A DNA stretch of 64,000 bases from Piscinibacter lacus (GCF_016735685.1 NZ_JAERRA010000001.1:1550001-1614000); one strand, 5' to 3'; positions 45,500-54,583 are shown, numbered from the stretch's first letter. Numbers and translations are program-made. The notes: generated by a model from the letters alone, not told the origin.

Positions 45500-47164
45500 T
45501 CAGGCGGGCAGGGCGGCCGGGGGGCGGATGGCGCCGAGGGCGGCCAGGGCCTGCGCCGCCTCGCCGCGGGTCCAGCCCAGGGCGCGCTGGTAGCGCTGCT
45601 CGACCGCCTGCGGCGGCAGGCCGGCGGCCAGTTCGCCGCCCGCGCTGGCGGCGCAGCGCAGGGTTTCCAGCCGGGTTTCGGGCAGCCGCACCGGGCGGTC
45701 GACCGCCAGGGCCTGCAGGGCGTGCTGCAAGCCCTCGTCCAGCCCCCAGTGCCGGGCGACGGCCTGGGCCAGGGCCTGCGGGCTGCTGCCCAGCACCGCC
45801 TGGGCGGCCAGCTCGGGCGGCAGCGGGCGCACGCCAGGGGGCTGCGGCGGGGGATGGACCAGGGTCTCGATCTGGCGCTGCTCGTCGGGAAAGTGGTAGG
45901 CCATCAGCAGCTCGCCCAGGGCTTGCAGCAGGGCGATCAGACCGGCGGCCTCGCCGTCGTGGTCGGCCGGGCAGAGCCGCTCGGCCAGGTGGGCGGCCCG
46001 GGCGGCTTGGGCCAGGCGGCTTTCCAGCGCGACGGCCGCGGCCGCATCCAGCGCGCCCGGCCAGGGGCGCAGGGAAGCCGCCGCCTGGCGCACACCGCTC
46101 AGGCCGAGCAGTTGCACGGCACGGCGCAGGGTGGTGATGTCGTCACCTTGCGCCTGGCCGGCCAGCTCGACGGCGCCCAGGCTGCGCAGCAGCTCGAAGG
46201 CCAGCGCGGGTTCGTCGAAGAGCAGCTCGATCCAGGCATCCAGGCGCTGGCCTTCCAGGCGGTGCAGCGCGGCCAGGCGCTGCGGCAGGTCGGCGCGGGC
46301 CGGCAGGTGGCCGGCGGCGGGCAGGCGGTCGAGCAGCAGGTTCAGGGCATCGGGCTCGCCGTCGCGGTGACTGTCGAGCCAGCCGCGCAGCGCACGCGCC
46401 AGGCTGCGCGCGGCCAGGTAGCGGCGTGCCGCTTCATGGTCGACGGCACGATTGACGATGGCCCGAAGCGCGGCCGGCACCGGCTGCGGCAGGGCCCAGC
46501 CCAGGCGCACGATCTCGCGGTCGAGCCGGGCGGCGGCGCGCGACAGGTCGGGCTCATCCAGCGCCCAGTGGCCGGCGATGCCGCGGTAGAGCAGCAGGCC
46601 GGCGAGGCGCAGATCCTCGCGCCGGCCCTCGCCTTGGGCATCCATCTCGCGGGCCAGCTCGATGCCGAGCAGCCGGGCGCGGCCCGGCGGCTCGATCAGC
46701 ACGGTGTGGGCGGCCAGGCCGACCGGGCGCAGGCCGGCCTCATGCAGGGCGGCCAGCAGCTCCAGCAGCTCGACCATCCAGCCCACCCATTCCGCCAGCG
46801 TGGGCGCCGGGCCGCCGCCGGGCGCCAGGCGCTCGGCCAGGGTCGGCCCGGGCGGTGCCGGCAGGTGCACGGCCGGGCCGGCCAGGCCCAGGTCGACCGC
46901 CTGGCCGCGCAGCAGGCCGGGCAGGTCGATGCGGCCCAGGCGACCGGGCGCAGCGAGCGCGGATTCGGCTTCCGTCTCGGCACGGATCGGCAACAGCAGC
47001 AGGCCGGGTGTTTCGGCCTCCGCCTGCACGCGCCAGAGCTGGCTGTGGCGGTCCGAGCCCAGGCGCTGCAGCAGGCGGTAGGGCCCCAGGCGCTGCAGAC
47101 CGGCGGCCGCGGGCCGGGCCGGTCGCGGGGCCGGAGCGGTCGTGAACAGCGGATGCGGATTCAA
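45500..47164 (-). CDS. HDOD-domain protein with degenerate protein kinase-like domain
   Basis: About 554 residues from a TTG at 47164; no in-frame ATG fits, so the start is uncertain. Residues 25-265 have the layout of a Ser/Thr kinase: LGPYRLLQRLGS glycine-loop region, ALHEAGLRPVGLAAHTVLI at the catalytic loop, RARLLGIELA at the DFG position, a DxxxLGxLLYxxxxG-like segment, and the C-lobe end AARRYLAARSLARALRGWL. But the catalytic Lys, the HRD Asp, the following Lys and Asn, and the DFG motif are all replaced, so it is probably a pseudokinase. Residues about 275-480 form an HDOD domain, usually found in signalling proteins. Partner and role unknown. Divergent from a GarR-like gene. Confidence 0.75.
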   Translation of the reverse strand: MNPHPLFTTAPAPRPARPAAAGLQRLGPYRLLQRLGSDRHSQLWRVQAEAETPGLLLLPIRAETEAESALAAPGRLGRIDLPGLLRGQAVDLGLAGPAVHLPAPPGPTLAERLAPGGGPAPTLAEWVGWMVELLELLAALHEAGLRPVGLAAHTVLIEPPGRARLLGIELAREMDAQGEGRREDLRLAGLLLYRGIAGHWALDEPDLSRAAARLDREIVRLGWALPQPVPAALRAIVNRAVDHEAARRYLAARSLARALRGWLDSHRDGEPDALNLLLDRLPAAGHLPARADLPQRLAALHRLEGQRLDAWIELLFDEPALAFELLRSLGAVELAGQAQGDDITTLRRAVQLLGLSGVRQAAASLRPWPGALDAAAAVALESRLAQAARAAHLAERLCPADHDGEAAGLIALLQALGELLMAYHFPDEQRQIETLVHPPPQPPGVRPLPPELAAQAVLGSSPQALAQAVARHWGLDEGLQHALQALAVDRPVRLPETRLETLRCAASAGGELAAGLPPQAVEQRYQRALGWTRGEAAQALAALGAIRPPAALPA

Positions 47165-47330
47165 GGGCGCAGCAGGTCGGGGAGGGCAGGGCGCGGACGG
47201 TCCGGACCGCACCGCCGCGTCCCGCGATTGCACCGCGGCGCCGGCGCGGGCAATGCGCCGAGCAGCCCCCCGGTGGGGGCGCAGTTCGCGCGCTGGCCCG
47301 GCGTGCGGCGGGTCCGGTCGACCCGTCCCC

Positions 47331-47394
47331 GGCTGCGGCTGCGGCTGCGGCTGCGGCTGCGGCTGCGGCTGCGGCGTGGCGTGGCGTGGCGTGG
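47331..47394. repeat. Compound microsatellite: (GGCTGC)7 then (CGTGG)4
   Basis: Seven perfect copies of a 6-mer at 47331-47372, then GG, then four perfect copies of the 5-mer CGTGG at 47375-47394. The tract ends 31 nt before the TAAACT hexamer. Perfect repeats of this kind change length by slippage and could alter promoter spacing. Confidence 0.92.
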
Positions 47395-47425
47395 CCTTGG
47401 CCCTCGCCTTGCCCGGGCGCCCGCC

Positions 47426-47431
47426 TAAACT
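47426..47431 (+). promoter_or_regulatory. Possible -10 element of the GarR-like gene
   Basis: TAAACT in the context CCTAAACTG, the same 9-mer as in the mrpA leader (35345-35352 region). TTG-containing candidate -35 boxes (47397 and 47409) are at poor spacings. Confidence 0.35.
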
Positions 47432-47492
47432 GAATCCTCTCCCGGCCACCCCTTGCGGCCGGCCCGAACCCGCTTGTTCGATCGACGCAACG

Positions 47493-48362
47493 ATGAAGAT
47501 TGCCCTGCTCGGCATCGGCCTGATGGGCCGCCCCATGGCCCTGCGCGTGCTGGCGGCCGGCTGGCCGTTGACGGTCTGGAACCGCAGCCCGGACAAGGCC
47601 CACGCCCTGCGCGAGGCCGGTGCCACCGTCGCCGCCCATGCGGCCGAGGCCGTGGCCGACGCCGACCTGGTGCTGACCATGCTCACCCACGGCGGCGTCG
47701 TGCGCGAGCTGCTGCAAGACGGCGGCGTGCTCGCCGCCATCCGGCCCGGCGCGCTCTTCGTCGACATGAGCTCGATCCAGCCGGCCGAGGCGCGCGAGCA
47801 TGCGGCTTGGCTGGCCGCCCGCGGCGTGGGTGCCCTGGATGCGCCCGTCTCGGGGGGCACGCTGGGCGCCGAGGCCGGCACCCTGGCCATCATGGCAGGC
47901 GGCAGCAGCGCCGATTTCGAGCGCGCGCTGCCGGTCTTTGCCGCGCTCGGCCGTGCCACCCATGTGGGGCCGACCGGCACCGGCCAGCTTGCCAAGCTGG
48001 CCAATCAGATGATCGTCGGCATCACCATCGGCGCGGTGGCCGAGGCGCTGATCCTCGCCGAGCGCGGCGGCGCCGACCCGGCCCGCGTGCGCCTGGCCCT
48101 GCAGGGCGGCTTTGCCGACAGCCGCATCCTGGAAGTGCACGGCCAGCGCATGGTGCAGCGCGACTTTGCCAAGCGCGCGGCGATGACGGTGCAGCTCAAG
48201 GACCTGCGCAATGCCCTGGCCACCGCGGCCGGCGACGGCACCGAGCTGCCGATCACCACCCTGTTCGCCCAGCTCTATGCCGAGGCCATCGCCCACGGCC
48301 ATGCCGAAGCCGACCACGCCGGCCTGTGGCTGGAGCTGGCCGCGCGCAACGGCCTGCGCTGA
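47493..48362 (+). CDS. NAD(P)-dependent beta-hydroxyacid dehydrogenase (GarR/HIBADH family)
   Basis: Oxidoreductase of the 3-hydroxyisobutyrate dehydrogenase/tartronate semialdehyde reductase family. 289 residues. N-terminal Rossmann motif IALLGIGLMGRPMALRVL; substrate motif DAPVSGGTLGAEAGTLAIM; catalytic Lys in GQLAKLANQM. GarR, HIBADH and succinic semialdehyde reductases share this pattern, so the exact substrate is open. ATG at 47493 without a strong Shine-Dalgarno; an upstream in-frame start at 47142 would run through the microsatellite. Confidence 0.88.
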   Translation: MKIALLGIGLMGRPMALRVLAAGWPLTVWNRSPDKAHALREAGATVAAHAAEAVADADLVLTMLTHGGVVRELLQDGGVLAAIRPGALFVDMSSIQPAEAREHAAWLAARGVGALDAPVSGGTLGAEAGTLAIMAGGSSADFERALPVFAALGRATHVGPTGTGQLAKLANQMIVGITIGAVAEALILAERGGADPARVRLALQGGFADSRILEVHGQRMVQRDFAKRAAMTVQLKDLRNALATAAGDGTELPITTLFAQLYAEAIAHGHAEADHAGLWLELAARNGLR

Positions 48363-48419
48363 GCCCCGCGGGGCCAGGGCCCGCCCCACCGGCCCGGGCC
48401 GCCCGGGCGGGAAGCGGCT

Positions 48420-50165
48420 TCAGGCCCCGCTGTCGATCTCGATGATGCGGCGCCCGCCCGTGCCCGGCAGCACTTGCAGCGAGCGGCCGACCGCGGCGCT
48501 GTAGCTGCGCGAGACGACGGTGTCGACATAGACCCAGTCGGCCCGGCAGGCCTCGGGCCGCGCGGTCAGCAGCAGGTAGCCGCGGCGCGCGGTGTCGCAA
48601 TAGACCAGGGGCTCGATCAGCTCGGTGAGCGAGGCGGCGAGCACGGCCGGGTCGTCGTTCGGGAAGATGGTCTCGAAGCCGGGCGAGCTGACCGAGGCGG
48701 TCGCGAACTCCACGCCCACCGTGCGGCCGCCGGCATCGCGCAGGTCGCTGGCCCAGGCGTTGTGGGTGTCGCCGGCCAGCACGACGAGGTTCTTGTCCAG
48801 GCTGCGGGCCAGGCCCAGCACCGCCTCGCGCGCGGCGGCGTAGCCGTCCCAGGCATCCAGGTTGTAGGGCAGGGCGGGCTGGGCCAGCAGGGCCTGTTCC
48901 TGGGGGCTGAGCGTCTCGGGCGCGCTGCGCGCCTTGGCGACCAGGGCGGCAAAGGCGCTCACGCTCAGGCCGCTGCCGGGGTTGAGCGCGTCGAAGAGGA
49001 TGGGCGCGGGAATGTTCATCCGCGCCATCAGCACCTGCTGGCCGAGCACCTGCCAGGTCGCGCGCGAGGCTTCCAGGCGCTGTTGCAGCCGTGCCGTCTG
49101 CGCGCTGCCCAGCAAGGCCCGGCCCGGCGCCCCAACGGCGGCACCGAAGGCTGCGGCATCCAGGCCGGCGGGGCCGAGGAAGTCGGCATAGTCCAGCGGC
49201 TCGTCGCGGGCGACCACCCGGGTGTCGAGCATGTGCAGGGAGAGCAGCTCGCCGAAATCGAAGCTGCGGTCGATCGTGTCCGGTGCGGCCACCCGGGTCG
49301 GCATCCACTCGTGGTAGGCCTGCAGGGCGGCGGCGCGGCGGGCGGCGAAATCGCCTTCGGTGGCCGGATCGTGGTTCTCGGCGCCTTCGCGCCAGGTGTC
49401 GTTGGCGATCTCGTGGTCGTCCCAGACGGCAATCATGGGCGCGGCGGCATGCAGGCGCTGCAGGTCCGCATCGCTGCGGTACTGGGCATGCCGGCGGCGA
49501 TAGTCGGCCAGGCTCAGGATCTCGCCGGCCGGCTCGGACAGGCGCCCCAGGGCTGCGGCATCGGCCGAGGCATAGCCGTCGCGGCCGTATTCATAGAGGT
49601 AGTCGCCGAGGTGGACGGTGGCGTCCAGGTCGCTGCGCTCGGCGGCATGGGCATAGACATTGAAGTAGCCCGCCGGGTAGTTGCTGCACGAGAAGACGGC
49701 CAGCTTCACCTCGCGCACGCCGGCCGCCGGCAGGGTGCGGGTGCGGCCGACCGGAGAGACCTGCCCGCCCACGGCAAAGCGGTAGACATAGCGGCTGCCG
49801 GCCCGCAGGCCGCTGGCCTCGACCTTGACCGTATGGTCGCGCGCGCGATCGGTGCGGAAGCTGCCGCGCGCAACCACCCGGCTGAAAGCCTCGTCCTCGG
49901 CAACCGCCCACTGGCCCTCGACCGCATCGGCCTCGGTGCTCAAGCGGGTCCAGAGGACGACGCGGTCGGCCAGTGGATCGCCGCTGGCCACGCCGTGGGC
50001 ATAGCGAACGGCGGGCGCATCGTCCCCGCCACCGCCGCAGCCGGCCAGGCCCAGGGTGCCGAGCGCGGCCGATCCGGCGACCAGTCGGCGCACGAAATCC
50101 CGGCGCGGCAGGTCGGCCGGCGCGGGCAGCAGGTGGACAAGTCGGCGGCGGGTAAGGCGGCTCAT
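48420..50165 (-). CDS. phoD: PhoD-type alkaline phosphatase/phosphodiesterase, Tat lipoprotein
   Basis: Secreted metallophosphatase of the PhoD family, acting on phosphate esters outside the cytosol. 581 residues. The N-terminus holds a twin-arginine motif PRRDFVRRL (Arg21-Arg22) and, after the hydrophobic stretch, a lipobox LAGC with Cys43, so export by Tat and lipid anchoring are predicted. The PhoD N-terminal Ig-like domain (YAHGVASGDPLADRVVLWTRL) is followed by the catalytic domain with FSCSNYPAGYFNVY, VHLGDYLYEYG, WDDHEIANDTW and LAGDTHNAWAS. No Pho box was recognised. Convergent with the GarR-like gene. Confidence 0.92.
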   Translation of the reverse strand: MSRLTRRRLVHLLPAPADLPRRDFVRRLVAGSAALGTLGLAGCGGGGDDAPAVRYAHGVASGDPLADRVVLWTRLSTEADAVEGQWAVAEDEAFSRVVARGSFRTDRARDHTVKVEASGLRAGSRYVYRFAVGGQVSPVGRTRTLPAAGVREVKLAVFSCSNYPAGYFNVYAHAAERSDLDATVHLGDYLYEYGRDGYASADAAALGRLSEPAGEILSLADYRRRHAQYRSDADLQRLHAAAPMIAVWDDHEIANDTWREGAENHDPATEGDFAARRAAALQAYHEWMPTRVAAPDTIDRSFDFGELLSLHMLDTRVVARDEPLDYADFLGPAGLDAAAFGAAVGAPGRALLGSAQTARLQQRLEASRATWQVLGQQVLMARMNIPAPILFDALNPGSGLSVSAFAALVAKARSAPETLSPQEQALLAQPALPYNLDAWDGYAAAREAVLGLARSLDKNLVVLAGDTHNAWASDLRDAGGRTVGVEFATASVSSPGFETIFPNDDPAVLAASLTELIEPLVYCDTARRGYLLLTARPEACRADWVYVDTVVSRSYSAAVGRSLQVLPGTGGRRIIEIDSGA

Positions 50166-50230
50166 GCGGGCTCCGGTGAGGAGCCGCCAGCCTCGCCCCC
50201 CGCCGTGAAAGCCCGATGAAGCCGCCCATG

Positions 50231-50287
50231 AAAAACGGCCCCGCAGGGCCGTTGGCGCGATGCATGCACCAGCCGGTCGGCTGGTGC
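50231..50287 (-). terminator. Tandem hairpins and terminator after the cytochrome c gene
   Basis: First hairpin read leftward: GCACCAGCC / GGCTGGTGC (50266-50274, 50279-50287). Second: AACGGCCC / GGGCCGTT (50234-50241, 50246-50253) with a CGCA loop and then five T on the minus strand. The second is a canonical terminator. Confidence 0.88.
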
Positions 50288-50295
50288 GCAGACGA

Positions 50296-50607
50296 TCACT
50301 TCTGCTTCAGCACCCAGGCCACGAGTTCCTTGGCTTCGGCATCGGTGACGGCCGGGTTGGCGGGCATGGGGATCTGGCCCCAGGAGCCGACGCCACCCTT
50401 CTGGACCTTGGTGGCCAGCTTGGCCGGCGCGTCCTTGTCGGCGGCGTACTTGGCGGCGATGTCCTTGAAAGCCGGGCCGACAAGCTTCTTGTCGATGGCA
50501 TGGCAGGCCATGCAGGAGCGCTTCTGGGCCAGCTCGGGGCTGGCAAAGGCGGCCGGGGCGACCACAACGAGGGCCGACAGGATCAGGGGAAGACGGAAGG
50601 CTTTCAT
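50296..50607 (-). CDS. Class I cytochrome c (c551/c552-like)
   Basis: Small periplasmic electron carrier. 103 residues: signal peptide to about residue 22 (VVVAPAAFA, cleavage before SPEL), heme-binding CMACH with His as proximal ligand, KKLVGPAFKDIAAKYA typical of c551/c8-type proteins, and the distal Met in GQIPMPANPAV. ATG at 50607 follows AAAGGA; a longer in-frame start at 50652 would put extra residues before the signal peptide. Physiological partner unknown. Followed by two hairpins. Confidence 0.93.
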   Translation of the reverse strand: MKAFRLPLILSALVVVAPAAFASPELAQKRSCMACHAIDKKLVGPAFKDIAAKYAADKDAPAKLATKVQKGGVGSWGQIPMPANPAVTDAEAKELVAWVLKQK

Positions 50608-50659
50608 GGATTCCTTTCTGGGAAGGCCAGGATGGCTGAGGGACAGACTCACTCAACGG

Positions 50660-50665
50660 AGTTTA
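50660..50665 (-). promoter_or_regulatory. Possible -10 element of the cytochrome c gene
   Basis: TAAACT on the minus strand, 52 nt before the ATG at 50607, in the context CCTAAACT. The -35 region is not convincing. Confidence 0.35.
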
Positions 50666-50725
50666 GGGGTTCCGGTTGACCGGTATCGGTCAGGGTCTCA
50701 CCGGAAACGACGCGAGGTGTCACGC

Positions 50726-50977
50726 ATGCTGTGGATGATGTTGGGGATCGTGCTGGGGCTGGGCAAGGTGATCGGCGTCTCGGCGCTTCAGGGCCTGGAC
50801 TGGCCCTGGGCGCTGGCGCCCTTCGGCCTGGCGGCCCTGCAGTGGGCCTGGTCCGACCGCAGCGGCCGGACCGCCCGCCAGGCCATGGACCGCGAGGCCG
50901 CCCGCCGCGCCGCGCGCCAGCAGCAGCAGCGCGAGGCCCTGGGCCTGGGCGCCGGCCGGCGCGGCCGGCGCGACTGA
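50726..50977 (+). CDS. Small Trp-rich membrane protein (TIGR04438-like)
   Basis: 83 residues with one or two hydrophobic segments (residues 3-20 and 26-42) and a charged, Arg/Gln/Ala-rich C-terminal helix. WPWALAPFGLAALQWAWSD followed by AMDREAARRAARQQ resembles the small Trp-rich protein family I know from Burkholderiales; its function is unknown. A longer in-frame start upstream would read through the cytochrome c promoter region and is unlikely. The stop codon lies in a palindrome shared with the convergent ilvD stop. Confidence 0.75.
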   Translation: MLWMMLGIVLGLGKVIGVSALQGLDWPWALAPFGLAALQWAWSDRSGRTARQAMDREAARRAARQQQQREALGLGAGRRGRRD

Positions 50978-50986
50978 GCGCTCAGT
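50973..50986. other. Palindrome containing two convergent stop codons
   Basis: The perfect 14-bp palindrome ACTGAGCGCTCAGT holds the TGA of the Trp-rich protein gene and the TGA of ilvD on opposite strands, with just 4 nt between the two genes. Confidence 0.7.
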
Positions 50987-52664
50987 CCTCGTAGCGATCC
51001 AGCACCGCGCCGGTGCTGGCGCTGGAGGCGTTCTTCGCGAACTTGGCCAGCACGCCGCGGGTGTAGCGCGGCCCGGGCTTCACCCAGGCGGCCTTGCGGC
51101 GGGCGAGTTCGTCTGCATCCACGTGCAGTTCCAGCAGCAGCTTGTGCGCGTCGATGGTGATCGCGTCGCCTTCCTGCACCAGGGCGATGGTGCCGCCGGC
51201 ATAGGCCTCGGGCGCGACATGGCCGACCACCATGCCCCAGGTGCCGCCGCTGAAGCGGCCGTCGGTGATCAGGCCCACGCTCTCGCCCAGGCCCTGGCCG
51301 ATCAGCGCGCCGGTGGGGGCCAGCATCTCCGGCATGCCGGGGCCGCCCTGGGGGCCGAGGTAGCGCAGCACCATCACGTCGCCCGCCTGGATCCTGCCGG
51401 CCATGATGGCGGCCAGGGCCGACTGCTCGTCCTCGAAGACGCGCGCCGGGCCGGTGATGACCGGGTTCTTCAGGCCGGTGATCTTGGCCACCGCGCCCTC
51501 GGGGCTGAGGTTGCCCTTGAGGATGGCCAGATGGCCTTCGGCATAGATGGGCCGGCTGACGGGGCGGATCACGTCCTGCTCGGGCGAAAGGTCGGGCACA
51601 TCGGCCAGCACCTCGGCCACCGTCTGGCCGGTGATGGTCATGGCGTCGCCGTGAAGCAGGCCGGCCTTGAGCAGCTCCTTCATCACCGCGGGGATGCCGC
51701 CGGCGCGGTGCAGGTCGATGGCCAGGTACTTGCCGCTGGGCTTGAGGTCGCACAGCACCGGCACCTTGCGGCGCAGGCGCTCGACATCGTCGAGCTGGAA
51801 GTCCACCTCCGCCGCGTGCGCGATGGCCAGGTAGTGCAGCACGGCATTGGTCGAGCCGCCGGTGGCCATGATCACGGCAATCGCGTTCTCGATGGCCTGC
51901 TTGGTGACGATGTCGCGCGGCTTGAGGTCGGCCTTGACCGCCTCGACCAGCACCTTCGCGGCGCGCTTGACGTTGTCGAGCACCTCGTCCTCGACATTGG
52001 CCATGGTCGAGGAATAGGGCAGGGACATGCCCAGGGCCTCGAAGGACGAGGACATGGTGTTGGCCGTGTACATGCCGCCGCAGGAGCCGCTGCCGGGGAT
52101 GGCGCGGCGCTCGATCTGGCAGAAGTCTTCTTCGCTCATGGTGCCGGCGCTGAACTGGCCGACGGCTTCGAAGACGCTGACGATGTTCAGGTCCTGGCCC
52201 TTGTACTTGCCGGGCAGGATGGTGCCGCCGTAGATGTAGAGCGCCGGCACATTGGCGCGCAGCATGCCCATCATGCCGCCGGGCATGTTCTTGTCGCAGC
52301 CGCCGATGACGAGCACGCCGTCCATCCACTGGCCGCCGACGCAGGTCTCGACGCAGTCGGCGATGACCTCGCGGCTGACCAGGCTGTACTTCATGCCCTC
52401 GGTGCCCATGGCCATGCCGTCGCTGATGGTCGGCGTGCCGAAGATCTGCGGGTTGGCGCCGGCTTCCTTCAGGCCGATCACGGCCGCGTCGGCCAGCTTC
52501 TGCAGGCCCGAGTTGCAGGGCGTGATCGTGCTGTGGCCGTTGGCCACGCCGATCATGGGCTTGCCGAAGTCGCCTTCGGTGTAGCCCATGCCGTAGTACA
52601 TGGAGCGGTTGGGCGCGCGGGCGACGCCTTCGGTGATGTTCCTGGAACGGCGGTTGATGCTCAT
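50982..52664 (-). CDS. ilvD: Dihydroxy-acid dehydratase
   Basis: Fe-S dehydratase of valine, isoleucine, leucine and pantothenate synthesis. 560 residues, i.e. the shorter subtype rather than the ~616-residue E. coli type. Cluster-binding cysteines in [16 protein letters not shown] and [13 protein letters not shown]; the conserved [19 protein letters not shown] lies near the C-terminus. Divergent from a LysR-type gene with 105 nt between, which suggests that the regulator controls it (inference). No leader peptide or T-box is visible upstream. Confidence 0.96.
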   Translation of the reverse strand: MSINRRSRNITEGVARAPNRSMYYGMGYTEGDFGKPMIGVANGHSTITPCNSGLQKLADAAVIGLKEAGANPQIFGTPTISDGMAMGTEGMKYSLVSREVIADCVETCVGGQWMDGVLVIGGCDKNMPGGMMGMLRANVPALYIYGGTILPGKYKGQDLNIVSVFEAVGQFSAGTMSEEDFCQIERRAIPGSGSCGGMYTANTMSSSFEALGMSLPYSSTMANVEDEVLDNVKRAAKVLVEAVKADLKPRDIVTKQAIENAIAVIMATGGSTNAVLHYLAIAHAAEVDFQLDDVERLRRKVPVLCDLKPSGKYLAIDLHRAGGIPAVMKELLKAGLLHGDAMTITGQTVAEVLADVPDLSPEQDVIRPVSRPIYAEGHLAILKGNLSPEGAVAKITGLKNPVITGPARVFEDEQSALAAIMAGRIQAGDVMVLRYLGPQGGPGMPEMLAPTGALIGQGLGESVGLITDGRFSGGTWGMVVGHVAPEAYAGGTIALVQEGDAITIDAHKLLLELHVDADELARRKAAWVKPGPRYTRGVLAKFAKNASSASTGAVLDRYED

Positions 52665-52769
52665 GGCGGGCGGGGCAGAGGGTGGAGGGGAGGGCGTGCG
52701 GGCGAGTATCCCGGCCCGCGCAGGGCCCTGTCCAATCGATCATTCATGGCGTTTTGATACGCTGAGCGA

Positions 52770-53711
52770 ATGAGCGATGCGCCCATCGAAGCCCGTGCCT
52801 GGCGCCAGTTCCTGGCCCTGGCCGAGACCCTGCACTACGGCCGCGCCGCCGCGCGCCTGCACATGACGCAGCCGCCGCTGACGGTGGCCATCCAGCAGCT
52901 TGAAGCGCGGCTGGGCACGCCGCTGTTCGTGCGCAGCCGGCGCAGCGTCGCGCTCAGCCCGGCCGGCGAGGCCTTGGTCGAGCCGGTGCGGCAGTGGCTG
53001 GCCGCCGGGCAGGACCTGGTCGAGCGCGCCCGCGCCAGCGGCCGGGGCGAGCTGGGCCGGCTGCGGCTGGGCTTCGTCTCCACCCTGGGCTTCGGCCCGC
53101 TGCCGGGCTGGCTGCGCAGCTTCCGCGCCGCGCACCCTGGCCTGCAGGTCGAGCTGCGCGAGGCCACCGGCGATGTGCAGCAGGCCGCGCTGCGCGAGGG
53201 CCAGCTCGACTGCGGCTTCCTGCTGCGCGCCCGCGGCATCGGGCCGGCCGAGCTGCCGGGCTTCGACAGCCTGCCCGTGCTCGACGAGCCCCTGCTCCTG
53301 GCCCTGCCCGAAGCCCATGCGCTCGCGCAGGCGCAGGCGCTGGATCCGCAGGCGGTGGCGGCCGAGCCGCTGGTCATCTTCCCGCGCAGCATCGCGCCCT
53401 CGCTGCACGACGCCATCCTGGCCTGGACGCACCGCCAGGGCCATGCCCCGGCCATTGCGCAAGAGGCCATCCAGATGCAGACCATCGTCAACCTGGTCTC
53501 GGCCGGCCTGGGCCTGGCCTGGGTGCCGGCCTCCATCACCACCTTGCAGCGACCGGGCGTGGTCTACCGCCGGCTCGATGCGCGGCATGCGCCGCCGCAG
53601 GGCCTGGCTGAGATGGTCTGGCCGCGCGAGGCGCCGGCGGCGACGCGCCGCTTCGTCGAGCATGTGCGCGCGGCGCTGGCGGCTGCCGGCCTGCCGCCGC
53701 CCGGTGACTGA
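52770..53711 (+). CDS. LysR-family transcriptional regulator
   Basis: 313 residues: N-terminal winged helix-turn-helix (about 9-68; [25 protein letters not shown] and [13 protein letters not shown]) and a C-terminal periplasmic-binding-fold effector domain (about 98-300). The effector is unknown. Divergence from ilvD is the classic arrangement for control of the neighbour by a LysR protein, as IlvY with ilvC in enterics, but no clear T-N11-A site was confirmed. No Shine-Dalgarno before the ATG; GATACGCT ends 6 nt upstream, hinting at a leaderless message. Confidence 0.92.
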   Translation: MSDAPIEARAWRQFLALAETLHYGRAAARLHMTQPPLTVAIQQLEARLGTPLFVRSRRSVALSPAGEALVEPVRQWLAAGQDLVERARASGRGELGRLRLGFVSTLGFGPLPGWLRSFRAAHPGLQVELREATGDVQQAALREGQLDCGFLLRARGIGPAELPGFDSLPVLDEPLLLALPEAHALAQAQALDPQAVAAEPLVIFPRSIAPSLHDAILAWTHRQGHAPAIAQEAIQMQTIVNLVSAGLGLAWVPASITTLQRPGVVYRRLDARHAPPQGLAEMVWPREAPAATRRFVEHVRAALAAAGLPPPGD

Positions 53712-53773
53712 CACCGGCTTGCGCTATGGTTCGGCGCCCGCCGTGCGCCTGCGGCCTGCCGCCGCCTCTCCCC

Positions 53774-54583
53774 ATGCTGGTTCATCCGCAGTTCGACCCC
53801 ATCGCCGTCCAGATCGGCCCGCTGGCCGTGCACTGGTATGGCCTGACCTACCTGGCCGCATTCGGGCTCTTCGTGCTGCTGGGCCGCATGCAGGCGCGCC
53901 GGCCGCGCTTCGCGGCCTCGGGCTGGACGCCCGCGGAGGTCGAGGACCTGCTCTTCTTCGGCGTGCTCGGCGTGATCCTGGGCGGTCGCCTGGGCTATGT
54001 GCTGTTCTACAAGCCGCTGCACTTCCTGGCGAATCCGCTGGAGATCTTCGCCATCTGGCAGGGTGGCATGGCGTTTCATGGTGGGCTGATCGGCGTGATC
54101 GTGGCGCTCTTCGTCTATGCCCGCCGCCGCGGCCGGCCCTTCTGGGACGTGGCGGACCTGGTTGCGCCCTGCGTGCCGGTGGGCCTGGCGGCCGGGCGCC
54201 TGGGCAATTTCATCAACGGCGAGCTGTGGGGCCGCGCCGCCGACCCCAGCCTGCCCTGGGCCATGGTGTTCCCGCAGTCGGGCCTGGCCATCGCGCGCCA
54301 CCCCTCGCAGCTCTACCAGTTCGCGCTGGAGGGGCTGCTGCTGTTCGTCCTGCTCTGGCTCTACAGCCGCGGGCCGCGCCGGCCGGGCCAGGTGGCCGGC
54401 GCCTTCCTGCTGGGCTACGGGGTGTTCCGCTTCATCGCCGAGGCCTTCCGCGAGCCCGACGCTCACCTGGGCCTGCTGAGCCTGGGCCTGAGCATGGGGC
54501 AGTGGCTCTGCCTGCCGATGGTGCTGCTGGGCGCACTGATCCTGGGCTGGGCTACGCGCGGGCGCCTCGCCCCGGTGCGCTGA
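53774..54583 (+). CDS. lgt: Prolipoprotein diacylglyceryl transferase
   Basis: Inner-membrane enzyme that transfers diacylglycerol from phosphatidylglycerol to the lipobox Cys of lipoproteins, the first step of lipoprotein maturation. 269 residues with about seven membrane segments. Signature [14 protein letters not shown], plus HGGLIGV with the essential His, and [15 protein letters not shown] at 53774 is preferred over the in-frame start at 53726 because it gives the family N-terminus [12 protein letters not shown]. Its donor lipid is made through PgsA (22.6 kb). Confidence 0.96.
   Translation: MLVHPQFDPIAVQIGPLAVHWYGLTYLAAFGLFVLLGRMQARRPRFAASGWTPAEVEDLLFFGVLGVILGGRLGYVLFYKPLHFLANPLEIFAIWQGGMAFHGGLIGVIVALFVYARRRGRPFWDVADLVAPCVPVGLAAGRLGNFINGELWGRAADPSLPWAMVFPQSGLAIARHPSQLYQFALEGLLLFVLLWLYSRGPRRPGQVAGAFLLGYGVFRFIAEAFREPDAHLGLLSLGLSMGQWLCLPMVLLGALILGWATRGRLAPVR

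Larger units (their letters stand above)
47165..47492. other. Divergent spacer between the HDOD and GarR-like genes
   Basis: 328 nt without a gene. It contains a compound microsatellite (47331-47394), a TAAACT hexamer at 47426-47431 (61 nt before the GarR-like ATG) that may be a -10 element, and otherwise GC-rich DNA. I see no RNA gene or further open frame I would trust. Confidence 0.6.

Noticed and set aside
47165..48004. Upstream extension of the HDOD gene to 834 codons
   Set aside because: It is antisense to the GarR-like gene and crosses the microsatellite; no kinase or HDOD similarity lies in the added part.
52665..52700. Riboswitch, T-box or leader peptide upstream of ilvD
   Set aside because: The leader on the minus strand is short and G/C-rich, with no run of branched-chain codons and no recognisable aptamer.
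52665..52769. LysR T-N11-A operator between ilvD and the LysR gene
   Set aside because: Some AT-containing half-sites are present (around 52733-52758) but no clear dyad; control of ilvD by this regulator stays an inference from gene arrangement.
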